A stretch of 64,000 nt of DNA from Trichaptum fuscoviolaceum (GCA_910574455.1 CAJSYZ010000007.1:5823974-5887973), one strand, 5' to 3'. Positions 1 to 11,440 are shown, numbered from the stretch's first letter. The notes: generated from the letters alone by a model not told the origin. Numbers and translations are program-made.

Positions 1-41
1 CATATTTCTATCTCTATACTCTAATATTTACCATACTATAG

Positions 42-1182
42 TGACCCGATATTCTCGTTACTACTTCCAACGTCACTGCATTGGCTGAGTGTCAAAGAGC
101 CACTCTATGAAGATGAAATACCAAGGAATCTACGACAGTCTGGTGGCCATCGGTACATACTGGACAATCTCATCAAGGCTTCAATTCCAAGAACCAAGCG
201 CCTCTTATTGTCTCTTGACGAACTTGAACGTGAGGTTCGAGACAGCACGTCTAATCCAGACTACCCAGACAAGAGTACAAATTATGTCTTATCCTTATGA
301 GAAGAAAAAAACTCACAATTCGTTTAATTTGTCTTAGGGGAAGACATTCCTGATAGTTATATGGAATACACACTCAGTCAAGCGCGATGTGTACATGTAC
401 CCAAAAGCGATTCAACAGAAGAATTCTTGAGAGCGAGAAGGAACATGAGTGATTACGAGTGGAAACAGTTTAAGTACATAAGCCAACGGCGACATCAATG
501 GGGTATATATTTCCGCTCTAATTTCGATTGGGACTGGGACATAGCAAAGTGCCTGGCACGTCTCTTCGAGCTCCCAGAGGAAGTGGAGTCTCCAGCCGCT
601 CCAATCGCCACAGTATCTCTGGACTCAGGAAACGCGGATACGTGGAACCTTTTTACCGAGATAAGCCTTCCGAAGCAGATGAGGGTTGCGTACAAGTCTT
701 CCACAGGCGAGACGAAGCTCAGAACAATCTTGTTCTCCCAGTCTTCAGACGATGTCACATATGCGGGTCACGCCCTCGAGGTTCGACCCGAAGCAGCCAT
801 CGCACTGGAGTCGAGCTGTACGGGAGGAGAGGAAGGCGAGGACGGCGCAGGGATTGTCACGCACGAGTTCAAATATGCTGTGCCAATATTGGACACAAGA
901 TTAGAGATGGAAGTGAAGCAGATCGTTGAAAAGCCAGACAAGGGATCAGTCGTTATACCGAAGCCGCGCAGTGGAGGCATCGAGGAAGCCGAAGAGGGAT
1001 TAGTGGGCACCATGGACCAGGGGAACGATGCGCCGCGATTACCAGAGACCGAACTTGGAGCAAGGGATAATGATGATGATGATGACTCCGGCAACGAGGA
1101 CGATTCAGCGAAGACTATTCAAAATCTTGAGGCGATTTGGGTGAAGCAGGTCGACCAGAAATCGATTTGCTCGCTGGACTAG
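42..1182 (+). CDS. Family X copy A, 3' part (exons 4-5 of 5)
   Basis: I do not recognise this family. Only the last two exons lie in the window: 42-276 and 338-1182, joined in phase (donor GTACAA, acceptor TTAG). Exon 4 begins right after an acceptor (CTATAG) and encodes a segment with the conserved run RLLLSLDELEREVRDS. Exon 5 carries the family blocks LSQARCVHV, EEFLRAR, a W-G-I-Y...DWDWD stretch and APIATVSLD, then an acidic low-complexity tail (five consecutive Asp) ending in the motif SICSLD before TAG. The same exon order, phases and C-terminal motif occur in copies B, C, D and E. It runs on the opposite strand to those copies and is convergent with a broken ASCC1-like gene at 1910-2640. 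No stop interrupts the visible part, so it may be functional. Function is unknown. Confidence 0.75.
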
Positions 1183-1909
1183 GTGAGCTATCAAGGTCTT
1201 CGATTAATGGAATAGGTGGGTGGCGCGCATCTGCGTAACTGGATAGGTGGAAGAGTGTGTTTCTGGACCGAATGCCATTGGCGTCAAATGAGGCGCCGAG
1301 CATATATGTTCTGTTTCGATTGTACAACGCAGAGCTGTATTTGAATGAGCGTAGTGATTATGGAAGACGATGTAGACCGTGATTTGGAGAAAGAACCCTT
1401 CAGAAAATGAGCGATATGGCCGATGAGCAGCTGAGGGTGGTGAATTGGAAGAATAAAGACGCTTCAAGGAAACAGGGATATTGCTTGATGTGGCCTTAGC
1501 TCAAGCCGACCGTTTGCTCGCATTTGCACGAATACGATCCAGGTGCTGGAAGCCCCGAGAAGCATAGGGGGGGAAGTAATTGAGGCACATGTATCCTAAA
1601 AGCAAACTCGTTCTGTAGACCATAAATCCGGAAAGCAACCTAACAATCCAATGCATTGATGGAGTAAAATCAAAATTTATTCACGTACTGACACAAAGCC
1701 GGGCGGAACCAGTGTGAGACCGAGACCACATCTACTATCCAACCGCCAGAGCAAGCCAATTCCAAGAACTCGGGTCAAATCCTCACCTCCACCTCCATCC
1801 AACAGCTCCTCCTTAGAAAGATCTGCATCTAATTTATGGCATAGCTACTGCAGTCAGCGCGATGTCCGTGCTCGAGGGACTCCGCTAGGTGTTAGCCTTT
1901 GGGCTAATT
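1183..1909. other. Intergenic spacer of the X / ASCC1-like module (inverted copy)
   Basis: No gene is seen here. The first 150 bases are the reverse complement of the block found just downstream of copies B, C, D and E: a block containing GGCGCCTCATTTG(A/G)CGCC and a CGAAACAGATAC-like motif. This shows that the whole module, not only its genes, was duplicated, and that this copy is inverted. Confidence 0.6.
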
Positions 1910-2640
1910 GAACGTGCGCGGGAAGCTGATGTGGCGATAGGCTCATGCTCGCTAGATGGCGGGCAGAAGCGTACAGCTTCAACTTCATCTGCTATTCGCT
2001 CAGGAGGGAATTTGGAATGAGCCGTCTGAACACATCGGCGGCCAGCATTGCCTTGAAACCCAAGGGCACCCTCCGTCCGTTCTGCGCGCATGGTTTGCGG
2101 ACATGGTAGATGGTGTTGCGGAGTGTGCAGCGTAGTTTCAGCGGACCGTGAATAGTTTCGATGAGGCCGGCTTGCACAAAGGTCATATTGATGAGCTCTA
2201 TAATGGTTGGTTTCAATGGAAACTGGGTAAGTAATAGCCAATAACAATAGTCATGATAGAATACGCAGCGCACACTGGCCTCAACTTCCCATCCTCTCCA
2301 CTCTCATTCGGACCGACAAACATGACGTGCGAGTTCTTAGCCCCATCGCGTTGAGTACTTTGAGCGGGATGCAGAGGGACGTGCAAGTTAGGATTGCGTG
2401 GACACACGGTCAAAGGGATGAAGGTGAGGGCAGTGCTGAAAATTGTGGCGTCACCGACTTGGCAGCAACAGCAGCAGATGAGGACTTTTGAGCTGCTGAA
2501 GAGTCTTCTTCAAAGCACATGATACAGTGCGTCAAGTGCAGCCTTTGCGCTGGTCGCTGTCGTCGACATCCAGCCCAGGTATGGGTGGGTCATTTGCGAG
2601 ATGAAGATTAACACGCGCGGGTGGAGATGAGGGAGGTGAC
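1910..2640 (-). pseudogene. ASCC1-like 2H phosphoesterase, degenerate copy 1
   Basis: On the minus strand, remnants of exons 3 and 4 of the ASCC1-like gene can be read. Exon 3 retains HVMFVGPNESGE and ends before a GTGCG donor near 2260. Exon 4 retains INMTFVQAGL and LKLRCTLRNTIY. The second catalytic H-x-T motif of the 2H family, LHCTL in better copies, is here LRCTL, so the histidine is lost. Exon 3 is frameshifted upstream and its first H-x-T is not readable. It is convergent with family X copy A, as in the other modules. Clearly a pseudogene by frame damage and catalytic loss. Confidence 0.7.
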
Positions 2641-2649
2641 CCTTCATCA

Positions 2650-5050
2650 TTCTTTAGACATTCTTAGGAGAGACATGCCAGTGGGATTCGGAGATCTATA
2701 GTAGAGTAGAGCATAAGACAAAAGATGATGTGATTGCGGGGAGAAGTACAGTGGCTTTGATAGCTTACCCGCTCCGATGACCGTTTGAACCAGCGTCAGC
2801 AGCAGCAGCACCATATGAGGCCCCGCGTTCCTCTAACACATCCTTTATCAAGGCCTCGACTGATTCCGGGCTCTCCTCTCTGCGTTTCATACGCTCTTCC
2901 GCAACGCAAAGTCCAACTGCGTCCTACCAGCGCTCCGCCTCGACTAGTGGCTTCCGTAGTGCAACAGTGAGTACTTGAGCTCAACAAATGCATTACATTG
3001 ATGGTCGAATGCGTTATTCAAATAGCTTTGAGTAGCCATGGGAAGAGCGGTAAAGCTGTAACTTGAAGGCACGAATCAAACCGACAATAGCATGAAAAAA
3101 GAAAGAAATTTCAATTCAAAAGTTGAAGCTCCGACTTAAACCGGCGCGTCGCCCTCGTACCCGGAACACTGCTACCTCTTGCTTCCTGCGCCTCAACGGT
3201 CATATCCATACCATAGCCCCTACCTTGAATCTAACTTTCAACATGATAGCTCCTCATTCGTTCCCAGGAACAAATCATGCAACTAATGACCGACGACTTT
3301 GCATTCACACGGCAAAAACATTGGCATATCTCGCGATAAACAGTGCTGGTGGATCACTGCTTACATTCAGAACAGGAGAGCGGATGCTTTGGTGAAATAC
3401 GATCGAACTTCGGTACAACGTACGAGATTAAGTCACCTTGTATGACTGCTTCAATTCTTATAAGCTCTTTTTCTCATGGTTGGACACCACGCGATATTCA
3501 ACAAATGTCGCTGATCTATTGCACGGTCCTCTCCTTCATGCTCGCTAGTAACTGGATAGCCCGCGTTATGGGTCGAATTACAAGCACATACTCTTTGGTA
3601 CCAGAAGTGTGGACACTGTACTTAAATATGCCAGGGATCGCCGTGCGTATTCCTCTCCTTCGTGCGTATTCCTCTCCTTCATATTAATCCAACAAAACTT
3701 ACACTGTATTAACGGTGATTTTAATGTGACCTACAGATCACATGTAGACGATGCTATACGGTGCTTTCGGAAAGTGAAAGATTGCTCTGCCTCCTTGCTA
3801 CGCTCAGATTTGAGTGTATCATCGATCAGCCAATATCGATAATATTTCCGGTCGTTATAGACTTATACATAGCCAAAGGACGACCTGTACTGCATGTCAG
3901 TGTTAGAACCCTCTCGTCCTATCTTTCTTGACACTCGCTTCCCCTTCTCACCGTCACCGTCTCCGTTATCTTCAGCATTAGGAAGAACCGAAGAAACGTC
4001 GACAATACTTAGGCAAGGTGCACTGATCTGCACTATCTCAAGACGACTTCTTCCACTGGAAAGACACCACTTGCCCGCCCGTTCTCTGGACCCTGGGCTT
4101 CTTTGGAGATCATGTGTGAGTGGGAATTTCGCCAATGTATGGACATCAAATAGTGAAACTACTTGCTAAAAAGCCGTCAGGAACACTCAAGTGAGGGTTA
4201 TAGGAGGACTTACTCAGGCTGACCCGGAGCATGCGTTCGGTCTCGGCCTTTAAACTACTTTCCACTTGTGCCTGTGTGATCCGCGCTAAACGTCAATGCC
4301 CTAGCGCCATTACAGAGAAGAGGTGCGACAGTACTTCTGCAAAGAGTGTTGTCTGGGGATAAGCCACTGATCCTGTCGCCTCTTTTTTCTCAGTTGTCGA
4401 TCATCCGCGTCTTGATCAAGGGCACGCTGGCTCGATATCTAGAGATGAGTCATCATCATGATGATGACATGGGTAGTTCCGTTCTTTGACGCTGAAGGTG
4501 GGCGCTTCCGAATCCCAAGCAGCTCAAAATCTTCTACTGATTTTCTTTTCTACCATTCGTCCGGACCGTGGAACGCCATTGCACTAATGATGCATGCCCA
4601 GCTTGCCTTGCTTCGAGATCTCATCGGCCCAACACGTATTCCGAAGCAACAGTGCAGCTATCTGTCTATTCTCCGCCGATGAACTGTCGGCGCTTGTGTA
4701 TAAATGTGTCAAGAAGGATCGTATTGTGGTCGCAGATGAGAAGCACTTGGAGCCCACAGCCCGGACAATCTGCCATCGGTATCTGCCAATGGATAGCAAT
4801 ATGACTATGCGCATGAGCTATGTGACGTACAAGTCGACACATACTGCCAGTGCACTTCCACTGCATGACTACTGTACACGTCCAATGTGGCGGATCTCTC
4901 AGACTTAGCTTGTCACTATCCACACTAGAAAGCGGCGGGATACTATATAATTCTTTCACTATATCAGCACTGTGGCCTCCTTTGGCGATCGGAGCTCTGA
5001 GCAAGTGCAAAGGGTCACGCACCGCAGGTTGGTTCTACTGAACGGGAATC
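2650..5050. other. Gene-poor stretch without recognisable genes
   Basis: Short ORFs on both strands show no family that I recognise and no consistent splice chain. A perfect 19-bp tandem duplication (unit CGTGCGTATTCCTCTCCTT) lies at 3642-3679. A minus-strand ORF at 4666-5022 has paired Cys residues (ADCPGCG) but no convincing domain. Nothing else can be supported. Confidence 0.4.
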
Positions 5051-5090
5051 AGTACCGGTAGTCGCCTACCGCCTACCACAGGGAAGCTTG

Positions 5091-5475
5091 GAATTTCGAT
5101 AGTAGGCCGTCGCGTCCGCAAAAGCCATGAGCATTTGCGACTCACAGGAACAATCTATCTCACATCTGAATGGATGGGCACTACTACTATCTGGTACAGG
5201 CGCTACGACTCCTCGGCACTGGCACTAACGCTCGCATGGAAGACAAGCTTGTACCTCCGAAATTAATAACTGTCCGATGTACGATAGTAGGCCTGCCGGT
5301 CTCCGCAGAGAGACTCCCACATTCTGGGCGACTGAGCTATGGCTTATCTATCTCACATCTAAATGGACGGGCGCTTTCAGCCGGTGCAGGCGCTACAATT
5401 CCTTAACAACTGACACTGGCGCTTACATGGAAGGCCAGTTCCAACCTCCAAAATTAACGGCTGTCCGACGTACCT
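5091..5475. repeat. Two-unit diverged tandem repeat, about 190 bp per unit
   Basis: The motif CGATAGTAGGC occurs at about 5097 and 5281. TCTATCTCACATCT followed by AATGGA(T/C)GGGC occurs at about 5152 and 5346, and CTGTCCGA(T/C)GTAC at about 5269 and 5461. The unit is therefore about 184-194 bp. It lies just upstream of the DM9 gene; function is unknown. Confidence 0.6.
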
Positions 5476-5629
5476 CTGAGCTTTGGCTGACAGTCCAGGT
5501 CAGCTGGTACTGTCTACACCTATAGGCCACAAATCAGTTGATTCAGACGCATTGTTTTGACAGATGTTCTGATATACCATATGGGTCAGGCTAAGGCTGT
5601 TCTGTCGCATCGTGCCTACGGCTCTTGCG

Positions 5630-5636
5630 TATAAAA
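5630..5636 (+). promoter_or_regulatory. TATA box of the DM9 gene
   Basis: TATAAAA lies 100 bases upstream of the ATG at 5736. The intervening leader is rich in CA and TC (CTCACTCACTTCGTACAACTC), as is usual for transcription starts of strongly expressed fungal genes. Confidence 0.55.
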
Positions 5637-5735
5637 GAGGTTCTACAAGCCTTGACAATACCCCAGAAGCTCACTCACTTCGTACAACTCCAACGCAGTC
5701 AAAGAAGACCACTGATACTCGCACACGACTACAAT

Positions 5736-6604
5736 ATGTCTATCACCTGGGTCCGTCTCTTTCAATAAAATGAAAGCAGCTACTTACCTCAGTTATGCAC
5801 TAGGCATCCGTGGACAATGTCAATCTGACAGACAACAAGATTCGATGTGGGTACGAGGCGTCGGGCACTCCGGTATTTGTCGCTCGGGCTAAAGATCCTC
5901 AGGTAAGGACCATAAATACTGCACAGTTATGACTTATGAACAAGCTAAATAGGACTCTGATCACCCGACTGGTCTATGTAAACCGTCACATCATTGAGAT
6001 ATCATGACGCGCCTCTTACCTTCTCTTCTTAGATCCCGGAAAATACTCCAACAATATCGCAGGGACAGGAGGGGCGGCCATTGCTGTCAAGGGGAAAGAA
6101 ATCGAGGTACTGTAATCCGGCTCTGGATATTTGCAGATGTTCAACGCACTGATCAGGCACTCAGATAACGGACAAGACCAAGTATCAAGTCGCTACAGCT
6201 GACGAAGATGATTACAAATGGGTGTCATGCTCTGGTAAATTTAAGCTCAAGCACCTTAATGGGGACCATCCCTTCGTGTGAGCAGCATCTACGTAGATAT
6301 GGATCCTTTAGATCTTCTAATCGCGTAATGGCTTGAACTAGAGCTGGGTATGAGATTAGTGACGAAGGATATGGCTTCAAAATCTACTATATTGCACGTG
6401 CAAAAGTGGTGGTTAATGACAAAACCAGTGATGCCTGCGGAAAGGTCTATGTAGGCGGCACGGGTATGTTCCTTGTCACCTCATCTGTCGAAGTGCAGGA
6501 ACATATGGGCTGATTGTATCCTTCTAGCAAAAATTCCTTATGGATGGGAAGAGCTTAGCTTTGACACCTATGATGTTCTTGTCCACGATACGGATAAGGC
6601 CTAG
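5736..6604 (+). CDS. DM9-repeat (DUF3421) protein, intact, seven exons
   Basis: Exons 5736-5750, 5804-5902, 5953-5971, 6033-6106, 6165-6277, 6342-6463 and 6528-6604 join in frame to 172 codons plus TAG. The third exon is a 19-nt microexon; without it the frame fails. The product has two DM9-like halves. The first has CGYEASGTPVFVARA, then PGKYSNNIAGTGGAA and IAVKGKEIE. The second starts WVSCSG and HLNGDHPFVAGYE, followed by FKIYYIARAKV, CGKVYVGGTG and the terminal YDVLVH. This is the DM9 pattern: a small Gly-rich unit, (V/I)ARA, PGK or GKV, and a closing Tyr-x-Val. No signal peptide is seen. Members of this family in animals are mannose-binding lectin-like proteins; the role in fungi is not established, so lectin function here is inference. 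A TATA box lies 100 bp upstream. Six short introns and no defects suggest an active gene. Confidence 0.85.
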
Positions 6605-6991
6605 GCGTCACTGGCATAGCTGGGAAATTCAGGACATCTTAAATTGTGATCTTTACATGGATTCTGCAATTGTTAAATTAGCAATACGATTCATATGTGC
6701 GTATTCCAAACTTAAAAAGGATCTTGAAGTAGAGAAATACATTCCTGCGCTTGCAAACCCTGGCAATGAAACGTCAGCCAGCCTGGGAAACGGCATTTGC
6801 AGGTGAAAGAGAAATTACTACTGTACATACATGGCAGTGATCGGAGTTTAAATTTTAAATTGACTTCAACACCGTTAGTTAAAGTTCAGATTCATACTGT
6901 CGATCGACTCAATCCAACTCCTCGCCTTTTCAATCAACGTCGTTTGTGTTGTGATATACTCTCTGACAATTCTGTTGCACTTGAAGCTTGT
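6605..6991 (+). promoter_or_regulatory. Upstream region of ASCC1-like copy 2
   Basis: No gene. The stretch from about 6840 (CGGAGTTTAAATTTT...TCGATCGACTCAATCC...CAACGTCGTTTGTG) resembles sequences upstream of other ASCC1-like copies at about 13350, 30712 and 48010. It is probably the duplicated promoter and leader of this family. Confidence 0.45.
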
Positions 6992-8241
6992 ATGCAAGCC
7001 TTCAGCGCGAATGTGCACCGGGGAACCAAGGTAACAGGCGGCGCGACTGGTCGTGATTCGAGTCGCGGTCGAGCGCAGCACAATTGGGCGAGGAGAGGGA
7101 ACAATGAAGGAGGCATTGGTGGATGCCGGGGTGGAGAACGTGGTGTTGACTCTGGCGGGCGGGGGCGGGGACAGACAAGACCACGTTTAACACATTGTAC
7201 GACTTTCAACTATATTCGTTTTCCTCCTCTAACCTTTCCTGAATAGTCCTGTCCATTCCTCTCGTATGAGCTTCATTCATCTTCAAACTCGTTGAGTATC
7301 TAAAGTGTGAGATGAAAGGGCCACCTTCCTGTCCTCCGCACGCGCGTGTCGACCTTCACCTCTTCTCTGCTCGCAAACAACCCACCCATACCCGGACTAG
7401 ACGAAAGCATCGTTATACCACCCCGTAGGTTGCACTTGACGCTGGGGGTCATGTCGCTGGAAGAAGACTCGCCTGAACTTTCGCCAGCATCTTCTGCTAC
7501 TACGACAGCGGGGACTCGGAAGACTGTGAGTACGGCCGTCGCACTTCTCGCGTCTCTCCGACCCCGCGTCCTCGCATTCCTGGATAATCAGCCACTTCGC
7601 ATTCCGCTCGAAGTTCTCGATATAATGCAGCCGTACCGCGGCGGGGCAAGAAATGCGCACGTTATGTTTGTTGGTCCAGACGAAAGTGAAGAGAATGAAG
7701 GGAATAGGAGGTGAAGGGTAGTTTGTGGTGCGTGGTCTATGTTACCCAATTTCACTACTGTAACTGAAAAACTGTAGAGCTTATCAACACCTCGTTCATC
7801 CAAGCCGGCCTCGTCGAAGACGAACACAGGCCGCTGAAGCTCCACTGCACGCTCATCAACACGGTTTACTGCCGACCACGCGCACGCGATGGAAAGCGGG
7901 TGCCGTTTGACTTCCACACCATACTGGCCTCGGACGCTTTCAAGGCGATCTCCGTGCCAGATGGCACAGATACTGCCGCAAATCAATCTTCAGGTTACGA
8001 GCCCACCTTTGTGCCACCCACCTCGTCCTTGGGCGTAGCTTCCTCCACCCGTGCTCGGAAACCAGTCCAAAGGCCGACCCCGCGCATAGCTCAAAACGAG
8101 CACGGGCATCGAATAGACCTGGGCGTGTATAATGTTGACCAGGTTCAGATCTGCCTCATGGGAAGCTCGGGTTCGGAGGGCGAGTACGTTAGTGTTGGAG
8201 GTATTAGGTTAAACGGAGATGGTGATGGAGAATTGATCTGA
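6992..8241 (+). pseudogene. ASCC1-like protein (AKAP7-type 2H phosphoesterase), copy 2, one nonsense codon
   Basis: Four exons are readable by splice sites and phase: 6992-7196, 7247-7263 (17 nt), 7319-7727 and 7778-8241, 364 codons in total. The N-terminus is RG-rich (RGTKVTGGATGRD...). The exon 1-2-3 junctions give THFLSIPL, the usual start of the AKAP7/ASCC1 2H domain. Catalytic motif 1 is RRLHLTLGVM and motif 2 LKLHCTLINTVY, so both H-x-T are present. The C-terminal strand is VDQVQICLMGSSG. An in-frame TGA at 7712-7714, five codons before the exon 3 end, separates the two motifs (other copies read TTA there). ASCC1 acts with the ASCC3 helicase in alkylation repair and ribosome rescue; whether this family does so is inference. 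Convergent with family X copy B. Confidence 0.8.
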
Positions 8242-9054
8242 GACTCTGATGATGAACAACACTGCTGTGTATTAGTACGTGAATAAACTTTTGATTTTAT
8301 TGCATTACTGCATTGAATGGTAGGATCTCCTCGAGGACTTCGCTCGGGCGCATGGTGTGCGGAATGTACGTCAAGACTTCCTTCCGCGTGGTTCCTGGCT
8401 TTTCGAGTGTCTGGCTCATGCTCAGCGCTCGACCATCCGGTCGGCTCGCGCTTGGGCATCTTTCCGGGATCCAATTGATGATACTCGGTGATGTACACCG
8501 GGTCGAGCATGCTCGCTCTATCTCGCAGCGCTTATCTCGTCAGAATAAGGCGGCGGACCTCAGTCAGATTTCCGGTTACCGAGAAGCGTGTTTATTCTGT
8601 CATTCACCTCCTATAGGCCTCGAAGCCTGGTCATATGGTATCTGCGCCTGAAGGCTCTGTATCTTCTAAATAAGTCTGACGTGCCCTCACAAGCTCCTCT
8701 TATTCAAGACTGGGGCGCGCTCGTGTTTGCCTGTGTTTAACTCCTGTTTACGCTGGCAGCCGGTCCAGTGGCGCTATCTAGCGGCCGCTTCTTCAGTATT
8801 CCCCAACATTAGAAGATTCTTTGAAGACTGTGCCTATGTCCTCATTGTACGCTCTCTTGTGCTGACATAAAGGCCATTTCTCATTGCTAATTTGAATACG
8901 AAACAGATACAGATACACCCGGCGCCTCATTTGGCGCCCATGACATTCAGTCGAAAATCGCAGTTTACCACCATTGATAAAGTCCTTCCACCTATCTACC
9001 AATGCAGCTCCACGCCTCCACCTACTCCATCGATGGGAGACCTCCATAGCACGC
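8242..9054. other. Module spacer between ASCC1-like copy 2 and X copy B
   Basis: It contains a polyadenylation-type GTGAATAAA at about 8280, the 3' signal of the ASCC1-like gene. From about 8890 it holds the block AATACGAAACAGATACA, ACCCGGCGCCTCATTTGGCG, ATAAAGTCCTTCCACCTATC, which recurs next to copies A, C, D and E. No coding feature is supported. Confidence 0.55.
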
Positions 9055-11440
9055 CTAATCCAATGAGAAAATAGATATCTGGTCGACCTGCTTCACCCGA
9101 ATCGCCTCAACGTTTTGAATAGTCTTCGCCGAACCGTCCTCGTTGCGGAAGCCATCATCGTCATCACTATTCCTCGCTCCAAGCTCTGGTGATCGCGGCG
9201 TATCGTTGCTCTCGTCCGTGGTGCCCACTAATCCCTCTGCAACTTCTTCGATTCCTCCGCTACGCTGCTTCAGTGAAATGACGGATCTCTTGTGTGGCTT
9301 TTCAACAACCTGCTTCACTCCAATATTTGAGGCGGCCTCTAGCCTTGGTGCCGCATCGTTGTTCTCGTCCGTAGTGATTCTTGGTTCACCCTCGGCTTCC
9401 CTGCCACCTCTGTTACGCGGTTCCGGTGAGATGGCCGATGCTTCGTCTTGCACCTGAGCAACCTCGCTTGACTCGACCGTAGACGGACTGCGCATAAATG
9501 TCATGTACTCCGTCTCGCCTGTTGTAGACTTGTACGCAACTTTAATCTGCATTGGCATGGTCGTGTCCGTTGAGACGTTCCACGTATCCGCCTTTCCTCC
9601 ATCCAGAGATATAGTGGCGATGGGCGCAGGTGGCGCTATTGCTTCCTCCGGAAGCTCGAAGATACGTTTCAGGCATCTCGTTGTATCCCGGTCCCAATCA
9701 AGGTTCGAACAGAGATATATCCCCCATTCATGTCGCGCATGGCATCGTCGCTTGAAATCCCACCAGCCATCCCAATAAATCTGCCTTCTCGCTCTCAAAA
9801 ACTCTTCCGTTGCCTCGCTTTGGGACACATTCACACAACGCGCTTGATCGAACGTATATAAAATTTTATCATGGGACATCTGGCTCCCTAAGATGCGAGA
9901 TTGTTTGTTCAGGTTAAGAAGACATAATTCAACTTGCTCACTTGCCTTCGGGAGTTGGTCTGGTCATGCTGTCCCGAATCTCACGCTCAAGCTCGTCAAG
10001 AGACGACAAGAGGCGTTGAGTTCTGGGTATGGAAGCCCTGATGAATGTGTCTGTGATGGTTAAATGTTCTCTGCGGTGTCGTCGATTCCTTGGTAGTGCT
10101 TTCTCGGGAAGTCCTCTAACTGAACGCAAGAGATCCGTTGATACAGGAAGTAGAGTCGCAAAAACGGGATTACTATATCGGGGTAAATATCAGAGCCGGA
10201 AAATAAATTGCATCTCCACGTACTGCAAGAGCAGACTGTCTATCGCAAGTTTGGTTTGCCACATATGTGGTTTATCCATCCTTCTAATATCCCGATGTAT
10301 CATGGATACAACTAAATACAAAGCCGAATCAAGCCAGCGCAAGAATGTCAAGAGCAGCATATGGCAAAGTTGCTGTGTCTGTTGTCTGCATGTATGCCGA
10401 GTAGAATTGTTATATATGAACGGAATGAAGCGGACAATGAAAATGGTGCAGAGATACACTAGCTCCAAGTATTCTGACTGCTTCAAACGTATTGTGGGTA
10501 CTGTATCACATAAAGCTTGCGCGAAGTGAAAAGATGCTTCAGACATAATAGCAAAGGCATCCTTGTCCGGAGATCTGTCGAGCTCAATGAGAAACTGGTG
10601 TAAAATTCGTGTAGGGCACTCACCGCCAAGAGTTTACAAGCTTCAGCAACGTCTCGTATAGGCTTGGGCGACTGATCTGATTATAGTCTCTGTTATAATA
10701 ATATCTGATTCCATTCTCATTAAGAACAGGATGTTCCCATATAAGTGTCTTCAAGAAGAGATAGCACTTCTTTTCCTGGGCATCACTAGCAATCAACGAT
10801 AGAGCCGAGCTAGGATGGCCTATTTGATTGTGAACAAGGTAGAAGAAACGGTTTATATTTTCATTCGTAGGAAATAAGCGAATTAGTGCCGAAAGAGCCG
10901 CTGAAGACCGCATGAGTGAATTTGACCTGGAAAGCCTTTATGTATAACTTTCCTTAAGAGTATTTGACACACTCACCGTGTCTGATGAACTAGAGAGTCC
11001 AGTCCAGCTAAGTATACAGTCTTCAAATCAACATCATGCGGTGGGTGGGAAGCAGCCATGTAGCCGAGCCGTCCTTTAAAGTGGTGCTCCTCTATGTACT
11101 GAAAGATTCTGAATGGCGAAAGAAGCGGCAATGCGATTCGAAATGCAATCTTTTCGATTCTTCTTCCAACGGGTTGATAGAAGTACTTGTCTACCGCATA
11201 TCCTGCCCCGGGATTGTCGTCCGTCGTCGCTGTCGTTGAAAATGAGCTCACGGAGCTTGCATCATCCTTGGATGCGTCCTCATCAAGCCCATCGCATTGG
11301 TGTCCGAAGATTCCGTAGTGTTTGAAAGTGGACGAAATGCGATCGATATCGTCGACGATATACTTGCTATTCTTTTCGAGATCGTGGCGGGCTTTCTTCT
11401 CCTTGTGCTTCGCGATGGCTCGCTTGATTGCTTTGGACAT
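9055..11440 (-). CDS. Family X copy B, intact, five exons, 725 aa
   Basis: Unrecognised protein. Exons (minus strand): 11440-10977, 10926-10624, 10574-10224, 10172-9946 and 9887-9055, 2178 nt, no internal stop. The first three introns are GT-AG; intron 4 must use GC (AAG then GCAAGT) because only that donor keeps phase. The N-terminus is basic (KAIKRAIAKHKEKKAR), followed by a Ser/Thr-rich stretch (SSVSSFSTTATTDDN), the conserved PGAGYAVDKYFYQPVGRR and FQYIEEHHFKGR. Exon 3 has two hydrophobic stretches (LVYLCTIFIVRFIPFI and a following LLLTFLRWLDSALYL) that could be membrane helices or buried helices. Exon 4 carries SLDELEREIRDS. Exon 5 has WGIYLCSNLDWDRD and PAPIATISLDGG, and ends ISIFSLD. 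Convergent with an ASCC1-like gene. Exon lengths 1-4 are identical to copy C. Confidence 0.75.

Noticed and set aside
8145..8510. Minus-strand ORF in the module spacer
   Set aside because: Overlaps the well-supported exon 4 of ASCC1-like copy 2, and other modules do not keep it open.
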